64,000 nucleotides of DNA from an uncultured Porphyromonadaceae bacterium (GCA_945916235.1 CAMEGQ010000003.1:1-64000), one strand, 5' to 3'. Counted from the stretch's first letter, positions 1 through 8,807 are shown. The notes: generated by a model from the letters alone, not told the origin. Made by a program: numbers and translations.

Positions 1-77
1 TGGTGGAGTACAGCGGACTCGAACCGCTCACCTCGACACTGCCAGTGTCGCGCTCTAGCCAGATGAGCTAGTACCCC
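1..77 (-). tRNA. tRNA-Ala (GGC)
   Basis: The reverse strand folds into a complete 77-nt cloverleaf with an encoded CCA end at positions 1-3. The anticodon stem (CGACA/TGTCG) encloses the 7-nt loop CTGGCAG, so the anticodon is GGC and reads GCC and GCU alanine codons. The acceptor stem GGGGTAC/GTACTCC contains the G3:U70 wobble pair, the universal identity element for alanyl-tRNA synthetase, and the discriminator base is A. The TTCGA of the T loop is intact. A promoter lies just upstream at 96-126, so the gene is probably transcribed alone or as the first gene of a unit leaving the window. Confidence 0.95.
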
Positions 78-82
78 GTGTT

Positions 83-121
83 GGATTCAACGGTGCAAAT
101 TTAAGCATTTCCGTTGAATCC
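83..121. repeat. Perfect 11-bp inverted repeat around the tRNA promoter box
   Basis: GGATTCAACGG (83-93) is repeated exactly inverted as CCGTTGAATCC (111-121), with a 17-nt spacer holding the -7 box of the tRNA-Ala promoter. The left arm lies at about the expected transcription start. It could be an operator-like site or a chance structure; nothing in the window decides this. Confidence 0.75.
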
Positions 122-126
122 ACAAA
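96..126 (-). promoter_or_regulatory. Promoter of tRNA-Ala
   Basis: Read on the reverse strand, TAAATTTG (96-103) matches the Bacteroidota -7 consensus TAnnTTTG. A TTTG (123-126) lies 19 nt further upstream and fits the -33 element. The -7 box ends 18 nt before the mature tRNA 5' end. Confidence 0.65.
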
Positions 127-457
127 ATTTTCAGATATTTATTTCACGCACCAGCATTTTCTTGGTTTAGCCGGCAACAGGGTCCGCTCCGCTGGGCGGA
201 TACACTATTGCCACAGCGACGGCCGCCGGAATTCCGGTTGGCAGGCAGCGGTATGGCAGCGCCCCAAAACCCCGCAAAAACCCCGTCAGAGACAGGCAGT
301 TACCCCCCCTGCGACAGCATTTGCCGCCACCCTCCGGCAGCCATTGCCGCCACCCTGCGCGAAGGTTTATAACATAGCGGCCGGAGCGGCCCGCATCCGA
401 CCCCGCTTTCAGCCCTGCTATCAGGCTTGAGCGCTTGCTTAAACCCACTTTTTATCG
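122..457. other. Intergenic region between tRNA-Ala and mutS
   Basis: I see no credible gene here. The sequence is GC-rich and contains a 13-bp direct repeat, TTGCCGCCACCCT, at 321-333 and 344-356. A 93-codon reverse reading frame covers much of it, but its composition looks like noncoding sequence. The mutS promoter lies at the right end. Confidence 0.5.
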
Positions 458-465
458 TAAATTTG
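435..465 (+). promoter_or_regulatory. Promoter of mutS
   Basis: TAAATTTG (458-465) is a perfect -7 box, with a TTG (435-437) 20 nt upstream as a -33 element. The expected transcription start is near 471, which leaves a leader of under 20 nt and rules out a mutS start upstream of the ATG at 489. Confidence 0.65.
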
Positions 466-488
466 TAGCTCTAAACAATCTTCCGCAT

Positions 489-3185
489 ATGGCTAAAAAG
501 GTAGTGAAAACGCCCCTGATGGAGCAGTATTTCTCAATGAAACAGGAGCATCCCGATGCCATCCTGCTCTTCCGGGTGGGCGACTTCTACGAGACCTTCT
601 GCGACGACGCCATCACAGCCTCGTCGATCCTCGGAATCACACTGACGCGTCGCGCCAACGGCGCCGCTTCCTCGATAGAACTGGCCGGATTTCCCCACCA
701 TGCCCTCGACTCCTATCTGCCCAAGCTCGTGCGCGCCGGCAAGCGCGTGGCCATCTGCGAGCAGCTTCAGGATCCCAAACTGGTGCGCGCCGGGGAGATT
801 GTGAAGCGCGGCATCATCGAGGTGGTCACCCCCGGAGTGTCGCTCAACGACAATGTGCTTGACCATAAGGAGAACAATTTCCTTGCTGCCGTATATTTCC
901 CCAAAGGTTCGGCCCGCGGTCAGGTGGGCGTGGCCTTCCTCGATATCTCCACAGGCGAATTCCTCACCTCGGAGGGGACGGCCGACTATGTCGACAAGCT
1001 TCTGGCCAACTTCTCCCCCAAGGAGGTGCTGGTGGAGCGCGGCAACAAGGCCCTGCTGGAGCAGATGAACTCCGGCCGCTACCTCGCCTTCGAGCTTGAC
1101 GACTGGGTATTCACTGCCCAGAGCGCCAACGACCGGCTGCTGCGCCAGTTCGAGACCGCCTCGCTCAAGGGGTTCGGCCTGGGCAATCTCCCCACAGCCG
1201 TAATCGCCGCCGGAGCCATCCTCCATTATCTCGACATCACCCGCCATACCCACACGCGCCATATCACCTCGCTGCGCCGCATCGAGGAGGAGAGCTTCGT
1301 GCGTCTGGACAAATTCACAGTCAGGAACCTCGAACTCCTGTCGCCGCTGGGCGACGAGGGGAAGAGCCTGCTCGATGTGCTCGACCGCACCATCAGCCCC
1401 ATGGGGGCGCGCCTGCTGCGCCGCTGGATATCCTTCCCGCTGCGCGACCCGGTGCAGATCAACGCCCGCCTCGACGCCGTAGAGTATTTCTTCCGTGAAG
1501 TGGAGAGCCGCGAAGCCGTGCGCGACAATCTGGAATGCATCGGCGACCTGGAGCGCCTGATCTCAAAAGTATCAACTCAGCGCATCTCCCCGCGCGAGAT
1601 GCTGCAGGTGAGCCGCGCACTGGCCGCCGTGGAGCCTTTGAAAGCCATCCTGGAGGCCTCCGACTGCAAACGCCTGCAGTCGATAGGGCAGCAGCTCAAC
1701 CCCTGCGCCCAGATCCGCAGCCGCATAGAGCGCGAAATAGTGGAGGACGCCCCCAACCAGCTCAACCGCGGCAATGTGATCCGCGAAGGGATCGACGAAG
1801 AGCTCGACCAGCTGCGCCACATCGCCTTCTCCGGCAAGGACTATCTGCTTGAGATTCAGCGCCGCGAGAGCGAAGCCACCGGCATCCCCTCGCTCAAGAT
1901 TGGCTACAACAATGTGTTCGGCTACTATATCGAAGTGACCAACACCCACCGCGACAAGGTGCCGCAGGAGTGGATCCGAAAGCAGACTCTGGTAAATGCC
2001 GAACGCTATATCACTCAGGAACTTAAGGAATACGAAGAGAAGATACTGACAGCTCAGGACCGCATCGGGATCATCGAGACGCGTATATACAACGATTTGA
2101 TGGCCGCTCTGGGCGAGTATGTCACTGCCATTCAGGTGGATGCATCGATGCTTGCGCAGGTCGACTGCCTGCAGGCCTTCACCCGCGTGGCCATAGAGAA
2201 CCGCTACAACCGCCCCGTGGTCGACGATTCGCTTGAGATTTCCATCACCGAGGCCCGCCACCCCGTGATTGAGCGCGAACTGCCCCCCGATGAGCCGTAT
2301 ATCGCCAACTCTGTATCGCTCGACCCTGAACGACAGCAGATAATGATGATTACCGGCCCGAACATGAGCGGTAAGTCGGCCCTGCTGCGCTCAACGGCGC
2401 TCAACGTGCTGATGGCCCAGATCGGCTCGTTCGTACCGGCCCAGGCGGCTCATATCGGCGTGGTCGACAAGATTTTCACACGCGTGGGCGCTTCCGACAA
2501 TATCTCGCTGGGCGAGTCGACATTTATGGTCGAGATGAACGAGGCCGCCTCGATACTCAACAATATGAGCGCCCGCTCGCTCATCCTCTTCGACGAGCTC
2601 GGACGCGGCACATCCACCTACGATGGCATCTCAATAGCCTGGGCCATAGTGGAATACATCAATGCCTCGCCTCTGAAACCGAAAACTCTCTTCGCCACCC
2701 ACTACCACGAGCTCAACGAGATGGAGCACAACTATCCCGGAGTGGTCAACTACAACGTATCGGTGAAGGAGATCGATGGCAAGGTGGTATTCCTGCGCAA
2801 ACTGGCTCCCGGCGGGTCGGAACATTCGTTCGGTATCCATGTGGCTAAGCTCGCCGGCATGCCCCGAGAGATTGTGGAGCGCGCCGACCGCGTGCTCCAT
2901 CAGCTGGAGTCGTCGGCACCAGGCTCTGTGACGGCCGCAAACGCTCCCTGTGACGCGGAAAACGCGCGGGAAGGGAAAGTGTCAGGCGGACCCAAAAGCG
3001 TGGCTAAGGCGGCCACTAAGACGCTCTCAACGGGCGCCACGATGCAGATGTCGTTCTTTCAGCTCGACGACCCGGTGCTCTCGCAGGTGCGCGACGAGAT
3101 TCTCAACCTCGACATCAACAACCTCTCCCCCATTCAGGCCCTCAACAAGCTCTCCGACATCCGCTCCATCATCACCGGCAAATAA
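489..3185 (+). CDS. mutS: DNA mismatch repair protein MutS
   Basis: This 898-residue protein recognises mismatches and small loops and recruits MutL. The N-terminal mismatch-binding domain shows GDFYE at residues 31-35, containing the Phe-X-Glu pair that stacks on the mispaired base. The connector, lever and clamp regions follow, and the ABC-type ATPase domain carries the Walker A motif GPNMSGKS at about 623-630 and the Walker B/signature DELGRGTS near 702. A short low-complexity linker (about 815-855, Ala/Lys/Gly-rich) precedes a conserved C-terminal segment. Length and order of domains are normal for MutS1. The ATG at 489 was chosen because the protein family begins here and the promoter at 458-465 lies downstream of the alternative in-frame start at 435. 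It is transcribed alone and faces a convergent gene. Confidence 0.97.
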   Translation: MAKKVVKTPLMEQYFSMKQEHPDAILLFRVGDFYETFCDDAITASSILGITLTRRANGAASSIELAGFPHHALDSYLPKLVRAGKRVAICEQLQDPKLVRAGEIVKRGIIEVVTPGVSLNDNVLDHKENNFLAAVYFPKGSARGQVGVAFLDISTGEFLTSEGTADYVDKLLANFSPKEVLVERGNKALLEQMNSGRYLAFELDDWVFTAQSANDRLLRQFETASLKGFGLGNLPTAVIAAGAILHYLDITRHTHTRHITSLRRIEEESFVRLDKFTVRNLELLSPLGDEGKSLLDVLDRTISPMGARLLRRWISFPLRDPVQINARLDAVEYFFREVESREAVRDNLECIGDLERLISKVSTQRISPREMLQVSRALAAVEPLKAILEASDCKRLQSIGQQLNPCAQIRSRIEREIVEDAPNQLNRGNVIREGIDEELDQLRHIAFSGKDYLLEIQRRESEATGIPSLKIGYNNVFGYYIEVTNTHRDKVPQEWIRKQTLVNAERYITQELKEYEEKILTAQDRIGIIETRIYNDLMAALGEYVTAIQVDASMLAQVDCLQAFTRVAIENRYNRPVVDDSLEISITEARHPVIERELPPDEPYIANSVSLDPERQQIMMITGPNMSGKSALLRSTALNVLMAQIGSFVPAQAAHIGVVDKIFTRVGASDNISLGESTFMVEMNEAASILNNMSARSLILFDELGRGTSTYDGISIAWAIVEYINASPLKPKTLFATHYHELNEMEHNYPGVVNYNVSVKEIDGKVVFLRKLAPGGSEHSFGIHVAKLAGMPREIVERADRVLHQLESSAPGSVTAANAPCDAENAREGKVSGGPKSVAKAATKTLSTGATMQMSFFQLDDPVLSQVRDEILNLDINNLSPIQALNKLSDIRSIITGK

Positions 3186-3396
3186 CCCCCGGCTCGACAA
3201 TAATTATGAATGGCTTGGCATAAATATATCCTGCAATAATTCTTCTTCCTCGAAATTATTGGAGGATTTACCCATCTTCCTCCCAATCTACATTTAAAAG
3301 CTAAATGAGCCATCGCTTTTATCGCCTTTTATAGCGGTATTTGTCGCAAATTCATTATTGTAGAAACGAGCTAACTCCCCGGGGGCCTAACTGATT

Positions 3397-4248
3397 CTAA
3401 CTGATTCGGACGGGCTTCTGGCCTTTGGAGGCGGTGGATTTGCCGTAGGCTACGGCATGGTGGGGGCAGGCGTGGTAGCAGCGCAGACACATGGCGCATG
3501 CCGGGCCCCACTGGGGGCGACTATGAGAGGTCGGGGCCAACTGCGGGCGACCGGGAGAGGCCGCCACAGCCCCGGAAACGGGCCTCTCTGCCACTTTTTC
3601 CGCTCCGGCAATAGAGATGTTGCCCATGGGGCAAGAACGCGCACAGAGGCCGCAGGAGGTGCAGGCGTCGGTGGTATGGAAGGGGAGCGGCGACATAAGA
3701 AAGGCGGCGAACAGATGGCTTACGATATGCGTCTTGACCCAGGCCCAGGAGCCGCGCTCAAGATCCGACAGCGAGGAGCCGCGGGCGATTTCCGAGGCTA
3801 TATGCTCTACCCGGGCTGGCATGGCGGCAAGTTTGGCCTGGGCTACTTCGGCTGAATCGACATCAAACCCCTTGAGACATACGTAGGTGTTGGGCATTGT
3901 GACCGACCAGGCTCCGCGCGGATTCCAGCCGCGATGGCTCAGGGCATCGGCCCATACGGCGTCGGTCCAGCCGGTATCGTCACCGCAAGTGACTACAAGA
4001 TAATGGTTTACTTTCGGAAAGCATTTCATGCGGCACCGGCGGATGAACCGGCGCACCACTCCCGGCAGCGTCCAGGCGTAGACCGGAGTCACCCATACGA
4101 CTCTTTCCGCCTCTTTCACCTCAGCCTCAAACCGCTTCGGCTCGCGCAGGATATCCCCCTCCAGCCGCGTCACGCTCTCCCCGAGATGCCGGGCGAGCGC
4201 CATGGCCACCGCCAGAGAATTGCCTGTCCCCGAAAAACAGATTATCAC
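3397..4248 (-). CDS. EFR1-type flavodoxin/4Fe-4S ferredoxin fusion protein
   Basis: The protein (283 aa) starts with a flavodoxin-like fold carrying the FMN phosphate-binding motif FSGTGNS at residues 5-11 and ends with two ferredoxin clusters, CxxCGLCxxxCP and CxMCLRCxxxCP. This arrangement is the EFR1 family of putative electron-transfer proteins; the physiological partner is not known. The start codon is GTG, 9 nt after the stop of the DUF2027-Smr gene, with AAGGA just upstream, so the two are probably co-transcribed. About 35 residues of Pro/Ser/Arg-rich sequence are inserted between the two clusters and contain an imperfect 10-residue duplication (SPGRPQLAPT then SHSRPQWGPA). This is longer than the usual spacing between the two clusters. 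Confidence 0.85.
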   Translation of the reverse strand: MIICFSGTGNSLAVAMALARHLGESVTRLEGDILREPKRFEAEVKEAERVVWVTPVYAWTLPGVVRRFIRRCRMKCFPKVNHYLVVTCGDDTGWTDAVWADALSHRGWNPRGAWSVTMPNTYVCLKGFDVDSAEVAQAKLAAMPARVEHIASEIARGSSLSDLERGSWAWVKTHIVSHLFAAFLMSPLPFHTTDACTSCGLCARSCPMGNISIAGAEKVAERPVSGAVAASPGRPQLAPTSHSRPQWGPACAMCLRCYHACPHHAVAYGKSTASKGQKPVRIS

Positions 4249-4257
4249 AGTCCTTAA

Positions 4258-5373
4258 TTATTTAATTGTCACCTGAGTTGCGCCGTAGCCGTATTCGCGG
4301 AATGAAGCATCCTGAACGCGATGCTCCTTGTAGCGGTAGTTGAGCTCCTTCGTCAGAGCCTGACGGAGCACTCCCTCCCCCTTGCCATGGATAAATACAA
4401 TCTTCTGGCCGTGGTTGCGCAGATTCTCGTCCATCACGCTGCGGAAGGTATCCACCTGATAATTCAGTATGTCGGCAGGGCTCATTCCGGCGGTGGTGTC
4501 GAGCAGTTCGCCGGCATGGAGATCAACCACCAGAGTGCCCTCGGCGTTCTTCTGCGCCTTCGATTTTTTAGGCTGGGGTGCGATGTCGCGGCGCTTCACC
4601 GGACGGGCATCGCGGCGCTTCTTCTGAAGCAGCGCCTCCTCCAGGCCCGACGAATCGATGGTCATGGCCCGCTGGGGGATATCGTTTTTGACAATGTCGA
4701 CAGCAATCACAGGCTCGTCGAAGTAGGGGTTGGCGTGGAAGCAATGGAGCTTGAAGAATTTTGTGGTGTCGAGGCGCTGCTCCACAGCCACAGGCGCCTT
4801 GAGGGCAAAGGGCTTATCGCGTTTGAAGGCCACATACTGGAAAGCCACGCGGTCGAGGCGCGCCACTTGTTCGCGGGTCAGCTCCTCGATGAAGATCTGG
4901 ATGTTCGGTTCGACCAGTCCGGCCCATCGGGTAGTCCACCCCTCGTCGCCGTCAGCCCGCGAGAGATAGGTCAGATAGAGATAATAGTTGGAATCATTGA
5001 CCAAATAGGCTTCGAATCCGGTGGTTGACAGGTGCTTAAGTTCCATGGCCTCATAGGCGAACACCACATTGAGTCTGTCGCCTCCGGGGGTCTCGAGCAT
5101 CGGGGCCGGAGCGGGCGCCTCAGGCACTACGGTCTTCACCTCTTTGCTGCGGCGCTCGGCCTCGTCGGCCTCTTTCTTCTGCGCCGTGCCGCCGAACACG
5201 TCCTTACGCATGGCCTGCTCGCCGGCTGCCGACACCACCACCAGCTCTTTCATGAGCACAGGAGTGACGAAGCCGTCGTCTTCCTCCACATGGGCTATCT
5301 GACCGTCGACTTTCACCACAGTTCCGCCGCCGGTAGAACTCAAAAACCTCACGATATCTCCAACTTTTGCCAT
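4258..5373 (-). CDS. DUF2027 family protein with C-terminal Smr domain
   Basis: This 371-residue protein begins with a small beta-barrel-like segment (MAKVGDIVRFL), continues through a DUF2027 core of about 150-180 residues rich in beta structure, and ends after a Lys/Arg-rich linker with an Smr domain (about residues 285-371). The Smr domain shows the DLHAGEL and HGKGEGVLR motifs typical of MutS2-type nicking endonuclease or RNA-binding Smr domains. DUF2027-Smr proteins are found widely in Bacteroidota; their function is not established. The Smr domain suggests nucleic-acid binding, but the link to mismatch repair (mutS is nearby) is only positional. A -7 box at 5426-5433 gives it its own promoter, and the EFR1 gene follows in the same unit. 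Confidence 0.88.
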   Translation of the reverse strand: MAKVGDIVRFLSSTGGGTVVKVDGQIAHVEEDDGFVTPVLMKELVVVSAAGEQAMRKDVFGGTAQKKEADEAERRSKEVKTVVPEAPAPAPMLETPGGDRLNVVFAYEAMELKHLSTTGFEAYLVNDSNYYLYLTYLSRADGDEGWTTRWAGLVEPNIQIFIEELTREQVARLDRVAFQYVAFKRDKPFALKAPVAVEQRLDTTKFFKLHCFHANPYFDEPVIAVDIVKNDIPQRAMTIDSSGLEEALLQKKRRDARPVKRRDIAPQPKKSKAQKNAEGTLVVDLHAGELLDTTAGMSPADILNYQVDTFRSVMDENLRNHGQKIVFIHGKGEGVLRQALTKELNYRYKEHRVQDASFREYGYGATQVTIK

Positions 5374-5425
5374 ATTTTCAACATTTTATGATTCATAAAA
5401 AAAATCGCCCTGCCCGCCCTTGGGG

Positions 5426-5433
5426 CAAAGATA
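5426..5433 (-). promoter_or_regulatory. -7 promoter box upstream of the DUF2027-Smr gene
   Basis: On the reverse strand the sequence reads TATCTTTG, a perfect TAnnTTTG match, 52 nt before the ATG. I see no clear -33 element. Confidence 0.5.
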
Positions 5434-5552
5434 CGCATTTTCCGCCTCATTTCCGCAGTTTTCGGCCGAAGCATAGCGGATATAGCGCATCCAAAGAGAC
5501 GACCTGAGAATAGCACTAAAACAGTTTTGCGGGGAGCTCAACGCAGCGGGGG

Positions 5553-5717
5553 TCAGCGCAGGCAGGAGGTGTAGCGGCCGTAGGCGGTCACTATCACGAA
5601 GGCCACTACGTAGCGCCGGCTGACTATCGGGCCGCCGGATGCCGGCTGTGTATTCTTTTCAGGCTCGGCAGAGCCGGGAGCGACGGTGTTCTGGTCCGTC
5701 ATGGTATTTTCAGACAT
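5553..5717 (-). CDS. Small hypothetical protein (54 aa)
   Basis: An intact 54-codon frame begins with ATG at 5717, 21 nt after the DUF4491 stop, and ends at TGA 5553-5555. The N-terminal half is polar and rich in Pro, Glu, Gln and Ser. The C-terminal half has a short hydrophobic stretch (YVVAFVIVTAYG) followed by a Cys- and Arg-containing tail. Its position at the end of the pepD - muramidase - DUF4491 unit and its start codon directly after the preceding gene support it as real. No family is recognised and the function is unknown. Confidence 0.5.
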   Translation of the reverse strand: MSENTMTDQNTVAPGSAEPEKNTQPASGGPIVSRRYVVAFVIVTAYGRYTSCLR

Positions 5718-5738
5718 AAGGATTTAAGGGCAAACAGA

Positions 5739-6032
5739 TTATTTGCGGCGATCGGGATTGTCGGGAAACCATCCCTTGCGCACCCGTTCGCGCTGCTCGA
5801 AGATTTCGCGGATGGTCCAGAAGCATGAAAAGGCGAGGACGCCGAGGATGGTCTGCGCCAGCACCGAGCTGACAAACACAGACCCTATGGCAAACGAGAT
5901 GCCGGCCAGCAGGAACCACCACCAGCAGCGTGTGCCGAACCACCAGTAGCACTTGACCACAAGCGGATGAAACAGGCCGATAATGACAAACGTCACCAGT
6001 CCGAGCACCAACCCCGTAAAATGAAATTCCAT
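5739..6032 (-). CDS. DUF4491 family membrane protein
   Basis: This 97-residue protein has three predicted transmembrane helices and the DUF4491 pattern: an N-terminal FTGLVLGLVTF helix, a GLFHPLVVK segment, and FGTRCWWWF before the second helix. DUF4491 proteins are small inner-membrane proteins common in Bacteroidota and Firmicutes; their role is unknown. The ATG at 6032 is preferred over an upstream GTG (6038) because GGAGGA lies at a suitable distance before it. The start falls 2 nt beyond the stop of the upstream muramidase gene, indicating tight coupling. Confidence 0.85.
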   Translation of the reverse strand: MEFHFTGLVLGLVTFVIIGLFHPLVVKCYWWFGTRCWWWFLLAGISFAIGSVFVSSVLAQTILGVLAFSCFWTIREIFEQRERVRKGWFPDNPDRRK

Positions 6033-6034
6033 AA

Positions 6035-6916
6035 TCACTTTCCTCCGTGTTTCTTATACGCGGCCGCCATGCGACGGTCATAGCCGCGGCTTCGTGCCCG
6101 CGGGCCGTTGTAGGCCAGGGCGAATTTTAACCATTGATGTTTGCGGATAGCCTCTACCATGGCCGGATTGGCCGAGATAAACCTTGCGAAAATCTCCAGC
6201 TGATCGCGCTCTGACCGGCTCATGAGAGTGACGAATTCCTCCACGTCGGTGCATCCGCATTTGCGCCAGTTGAATCCTCCGATCTGGAACATCCCCCAGA
6301 AGCAGCTCTCCAGCGCCGAGGCGCGGTGGACGCGGCAGGCGGCTTCCAGACGGCGGTAACGGCCGGCCTGAGTCTTGGCATCTTTGCCCGTACGGAACAC
6401 CTCGGGCGCCCGTTTGCGGACCGTAGCGAGGCTGACTCCGTGGCGCTTGGCCATCTGGCGGTAGATGCTCATATCGAAGTTGATAATCGGTTTGCCCGGG
6501 GCGGAGAATCCGCGATGCGACGCTCCGGCCTCTATGTCGACCACAGCTTTGATGGCGGCAATGTCGACGTCGAGCTCGGCAGCCACCTGACGGTAATCTT
6601 CGTCGGTGAGCATCTCATATTTCAGCTCGTCACCCTTGGCGAAGGCGGGGAGCTCCGTGGCCGAGAAATGCGGGCGCACGAGTTCCACATTCGGGTCGAA
6701 GCGCAGCTCGGGAAACAGCAGCGAATCTTTGTGAAGCGCACTGACGTAGGGGTCGGGCATAGCCGCAACAATACTGTCGGGCATACTGACGGCGCCCGAT
6801 TCGGTATGTGCCTGCGCCGGGCTACCGGCGGTGACGCCCCCGGCCGCAAGGACCCGGGGCGTCAGTATCGTCGACAGCAGCGGCAGGATATGCCACAACT
6901 CAAACTTAAATTTCAT
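6035..6916 (-). CDS. Secreted N-acetylmuramidase-like protein (DUF3380 fold)
   Basis: The 293-residue product has an N-terminal signal peptide (hydrophobic core around residues 8-24, Ala-rich end) and a C-terminal domain (about 110-290) resembling the N-acetylmuramidase family PF11860. Supporting motifs are IKAVVDIEAG with the probable catalytic Glu, then INFDMSIYRQM, and GMFQIGGFNW in the second half. Such enzymes cleave glycan strands of peptidoglycan and are found in phage endolysins and in bacterial periplasmic or exported proteins. Here it sits 24 nt after pepD and just before DUF4491, in a chromosomal housekeeping context, so a role in wall turnover is more likely than lysis. That role is inferred. 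Confidence 0.82.
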   Translation of the reverse strand: MKFKFELWHILPLLSTILTPRVLAAGGVTAGSPAQAHTESGAVSMPDSIVAAMPDPYVSALHKDSLLFPELRFDPNVELVRPHFSATELPAFAKGDELKYEMLTDEDYRQVAAELDVDIAAIKAVVDIEAGASHRGFSAPGKPIINFDMSIYRQMAKRHGVSLATVRKRAPEVFRTGKDAKTQAGRYRRLEAACRVHRASALESCFWGMFQIGGFNWRKCGCTDVEEFVTLMSRSERDQLEIFARFISANPAMVEAIRKHQWLKFALAYNGPRARSRGYDRRMAAAYKKHGGK

Positions 6917-6940
6917 GGTATCCGATTTCAGCCGCCTGAT

Positions 6941-8401
6941 TTACTTCTTCAGGTCGGCTACTTTCTCGAGAGTGCGGCGCAGCTGGCCCCAGAAACGCTC
7001 CACGGCGGGGATATGCATGCGCTCGCTGGGCGAGTGAACGTCGCGCAGCGTCGGACCGAACGATACCATGTCGAGGCCGGGATAGTTCTGCTGGAAGAGC
7101 GAACATTCCAGACCGGCGTGGATGGCAGTGATTTTCGGTTTTACGCCGTAGAGTTCCTCATAGGAGTCGGATGCCATCTGCATGATGGGCGAGTCGAGAT
7201 TGGGCGTCCATGCGGGATAGCCCTCGCCGTGCTCCACAGTGGCACCGGCCAGAGTGAAGACAGCCTCCACCTGGTTGGCGATGTCAATCTTGCGCGAGTC
7301 GACGCTCGAACGCTGCGAGGTGGTCACCAGAATCTTGTTGTCGGCTACCATCTTCACCGAAGCGAGATTGGTCGAGGTCTCTACGAGCCCTTCGAGGTCG
7401 CGGCTCATCGATACGACTCCGTGAGGAGCGCAGTAGAGCGACAGGATAAGGTTGCGGCCCGTGGCCTCGTCGATGGCGAATTCGGGGCGGTCAACGCTGT
7501 CCATTGTAAGTTTCAGAGTGGTCTCAAGGCCTTTGTATTCACGCTCGATGTCGGCTACATACTGGTTGAAAGCGATGCGGATCTCCTCTTTGCGTGAGGT
7601 GTGGACGCCGAATACCACATGGGCTGCACGCGGGATGGCGTTACGCAGGTTGCCGCCGTCGATGTCGCATACTGCGATCTCGTGCTTCTTCATCAGATTG
7701 AACAGGAAGCGGGCCACGAGCTTGTTGGCATTGGCGCGCCCCAGATGGATGTCGCCGCCGGAGTGGCCTCCCAGACCGTCGCGCACGTCAATCTTGAAGT
7801 AGTGGAAATCCTCGGGAGCGAAGGAGCGGTTGTAGTGGAACGTTGCCACCGTATCGAGACCGCCGGCGCATCCTACGAAGATTTCAGCATCATCTTCCGA
7901 ATCGAGGTTGATGAGCATCGAGCCGGTCAGCTCGCCCTTCTCGAGATTGTTGGCGCCGGTCATACCGGTCTCCTCGTCCATGGTGATAAGCACTTCCAGC
8001 GGACCATGCCTGAGGCTCTTGTCGGTCAGAATAGCCAGAGCTGTGGCCACGCCGATACCATTGTCAGCGCCCAGAGTAGTGCCGTCGGCTCTTACCCATT
8101 CGCCTTCCACGATGGTCTTGATCGGCATGGTGTTGAAGTCGAAACTCTTGTCGTTGCTCTCGCAGACCATGTCCATATGGCCCTGGAGGATGACGGTGGG
8201 AGCGTTTTCGCAACCGGGAGTGGCGGGCTCGCGCAGAATCACGTTACCGATCTTGTCGGCGTGGGCGTCGATGCCGTGCTCTTTTGCAAAGTCGAGGATA
8301 TACTTGCGGATTTTCTCCTCTTTTTTCGACGGACGGGGGATCTTGGTGATCTCGTCGAAAATCTCAAATACAGCCTTAGGCTGCAGATCTTTCACTTGCA
8401 T
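6941..8401 (-). CDS. pepD: Aminoacyl-histidine dipeptidase / cytosol non-specific dipeptidase
   Basis: This is a full-length (486 aa) M20/PepD metallopeptidase that hydrolyses a broad range of dipeptides in the cytoplasm. The metal-binding and catalytic motifs are all present: GHMDMVCE (His75, Asp77), GADNGIG (Asp113), and MDEETG (Asp142-Glu144). A late His in the HAGLE segment completes the set. It lacks a signal peptide. A reverse-strand -7 box at 8539-8546 gives a leader of about 130 nt. The three genes downstream follow with gaps or overlaps under 30 nt, so pepD heads a four-gene unit. Confidence 0.95.
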   Translation of the reverse strand: MQVKDLQPKAVFEIFDEITKIPRPSKKEEKIRKYILDFAKEHGIDAHADKIGNVILREPATPGCENAPTVILQGHMDMVCESNDKSFDFNTMPIKTIVEGEWVRADGTTLGADNGIGVATALAILTDKSLRHGPLEVLITMDEETGMTGANNLEKGELTGSMLINLDSEDDAEIFVGCAGGLDTVATFHYNRSFAPEDFHYFKIDVRDGLGGHSGGDIHLGRANANKLVARFLFNLMKKHEIAVCDIDGGNLRNAIPRAAHVVFGVHTSRKEEIRIAFNQYVADIEREYKGLETTLKLTMDSVDRPEFAIDEATGRNLILSLYCAPHGVVSMSRDLEGLVETSTNLASVKMVADNKILVTTSQRSSVDSRKIDIANQVEAVFTLAGATVEHGEGYPAWTPNLDSPIMQMASDSYEELYGVKPKITAIHAGLECSLFQQNYPGLDMVSFGPTLRDVHSPSERMHIPAVERFWGQLRRTLEKVADLKK

Positions 8402-8538
8402 AATTTCTTTCTTATTAAAGCAGTTAATTTACTATTTCAGGGGGCATTTCCGGCGCGCAAATAAGGCGTCGGAGGTCTTAAAATTCGTTTGAGAATGGAA
8501 AAATCTGTTAAAATGCCCGATTCTCACCTCCGAAGTTA

Positions 8539-8546
8539 CAAAAATA
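8539..8546 (-). promoter_or_regulatory. -7 promoter box for the pepD unit
   Basis: On the reverse strand TATTTTTG matches TAnnTTTG. It lies 36 nt from the rightward -7 box at 8582, so the two promoters are back to back in an AT-rich stretch. Confidence 0.5.
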
Positions 8547-8581
8547 AATTTATATCCCGCGAAAAATTAAGGTAACTTTCC

Positions 8582-8589
8582 TATATTTG
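8582..8589 (+). promoter_or_regulatory. -7 promoter box for the small membrane protein and OmpH-like gene
   Basis: TATATTTG is a perfect -7 box. The expected transcript starts near 8595, just before an ATG at 8600. It excludes the TTG at 8587, which lies inside the box, as a start codon. Confidence 0.6.
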
Positions 8590-8622
8590 CGCAGAAATAA
8601 TGTTTTCAGCACATTCGAGAAG

Positions 8623-8793
8623 GTGAAATTAATCGCATTGACACTGGCTCTTTTGGCCGCCGCAATAGTGATGCTCGGCGTGAAAGTGCTCTTCGTAAAA
8701 GGCGGAAAATTCCCTTCGGGACATGCCCACGACCTTGAAGCCCGGCGCCGTCAGGCACAGGCTCGACTCCGTGAAAACGAAAAAACAAAGTAA
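8623..8793 (+). CDS. Small single-pass membrane protein (about 56 aa), start uncertain
   Basis: The frame encodes one strongly hydrophobic helix (VKLIALTLALLAAAIVMLG), then VKVLFVKGGKFPSGHAH and a short charged tail. I recall similar small proteins with the KGGKFP segment in Bacteroidales, but no function. The first usable in-frame start is GTG at 8623. An ATG at 8600 lies one frame off: it reads eight codons and stops at a TGA that overlaps the GTG. One extra T in the TTTT at 8603-8606 region would place the ATG in frame. The gene may therefore be translated by coupling from an upstream mini-frame, be frameshifted, or carry a sequence error. It is followed 14 nt later by the OmpH-like gene. 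Confidence 0.6.
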   Translation: MKLIALTLALLAAAIVMLGVKVLFVKGGKFPSGHAHDLEARRRQAQARLRENEKTK

Positions 8794-8807
8794 AAACCAT
8801 ACACTTC

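Noticed and set aside
167-448. 93-codon reverse reading frame between tRNA-Ala and mutS
   Set aside because: No recognisable motif, very Gly/Arg/Pro-rich composition typical of random GC-rich sequence, no promoter or ribosome-binding site, and it runs into the mutS promoter.
6326-7597. 423-codon forward frame opposite the muramidase and pepD genes
   Set aside because: Antisense to two genes with clear catalytic motifs; no family resemblance.
8587-8625. TTG start at 8587 for the small membrane protein
   Set aside because: The codon lies inside the -7 promoter box (8582-8589), so it cannot be in the mRNA.
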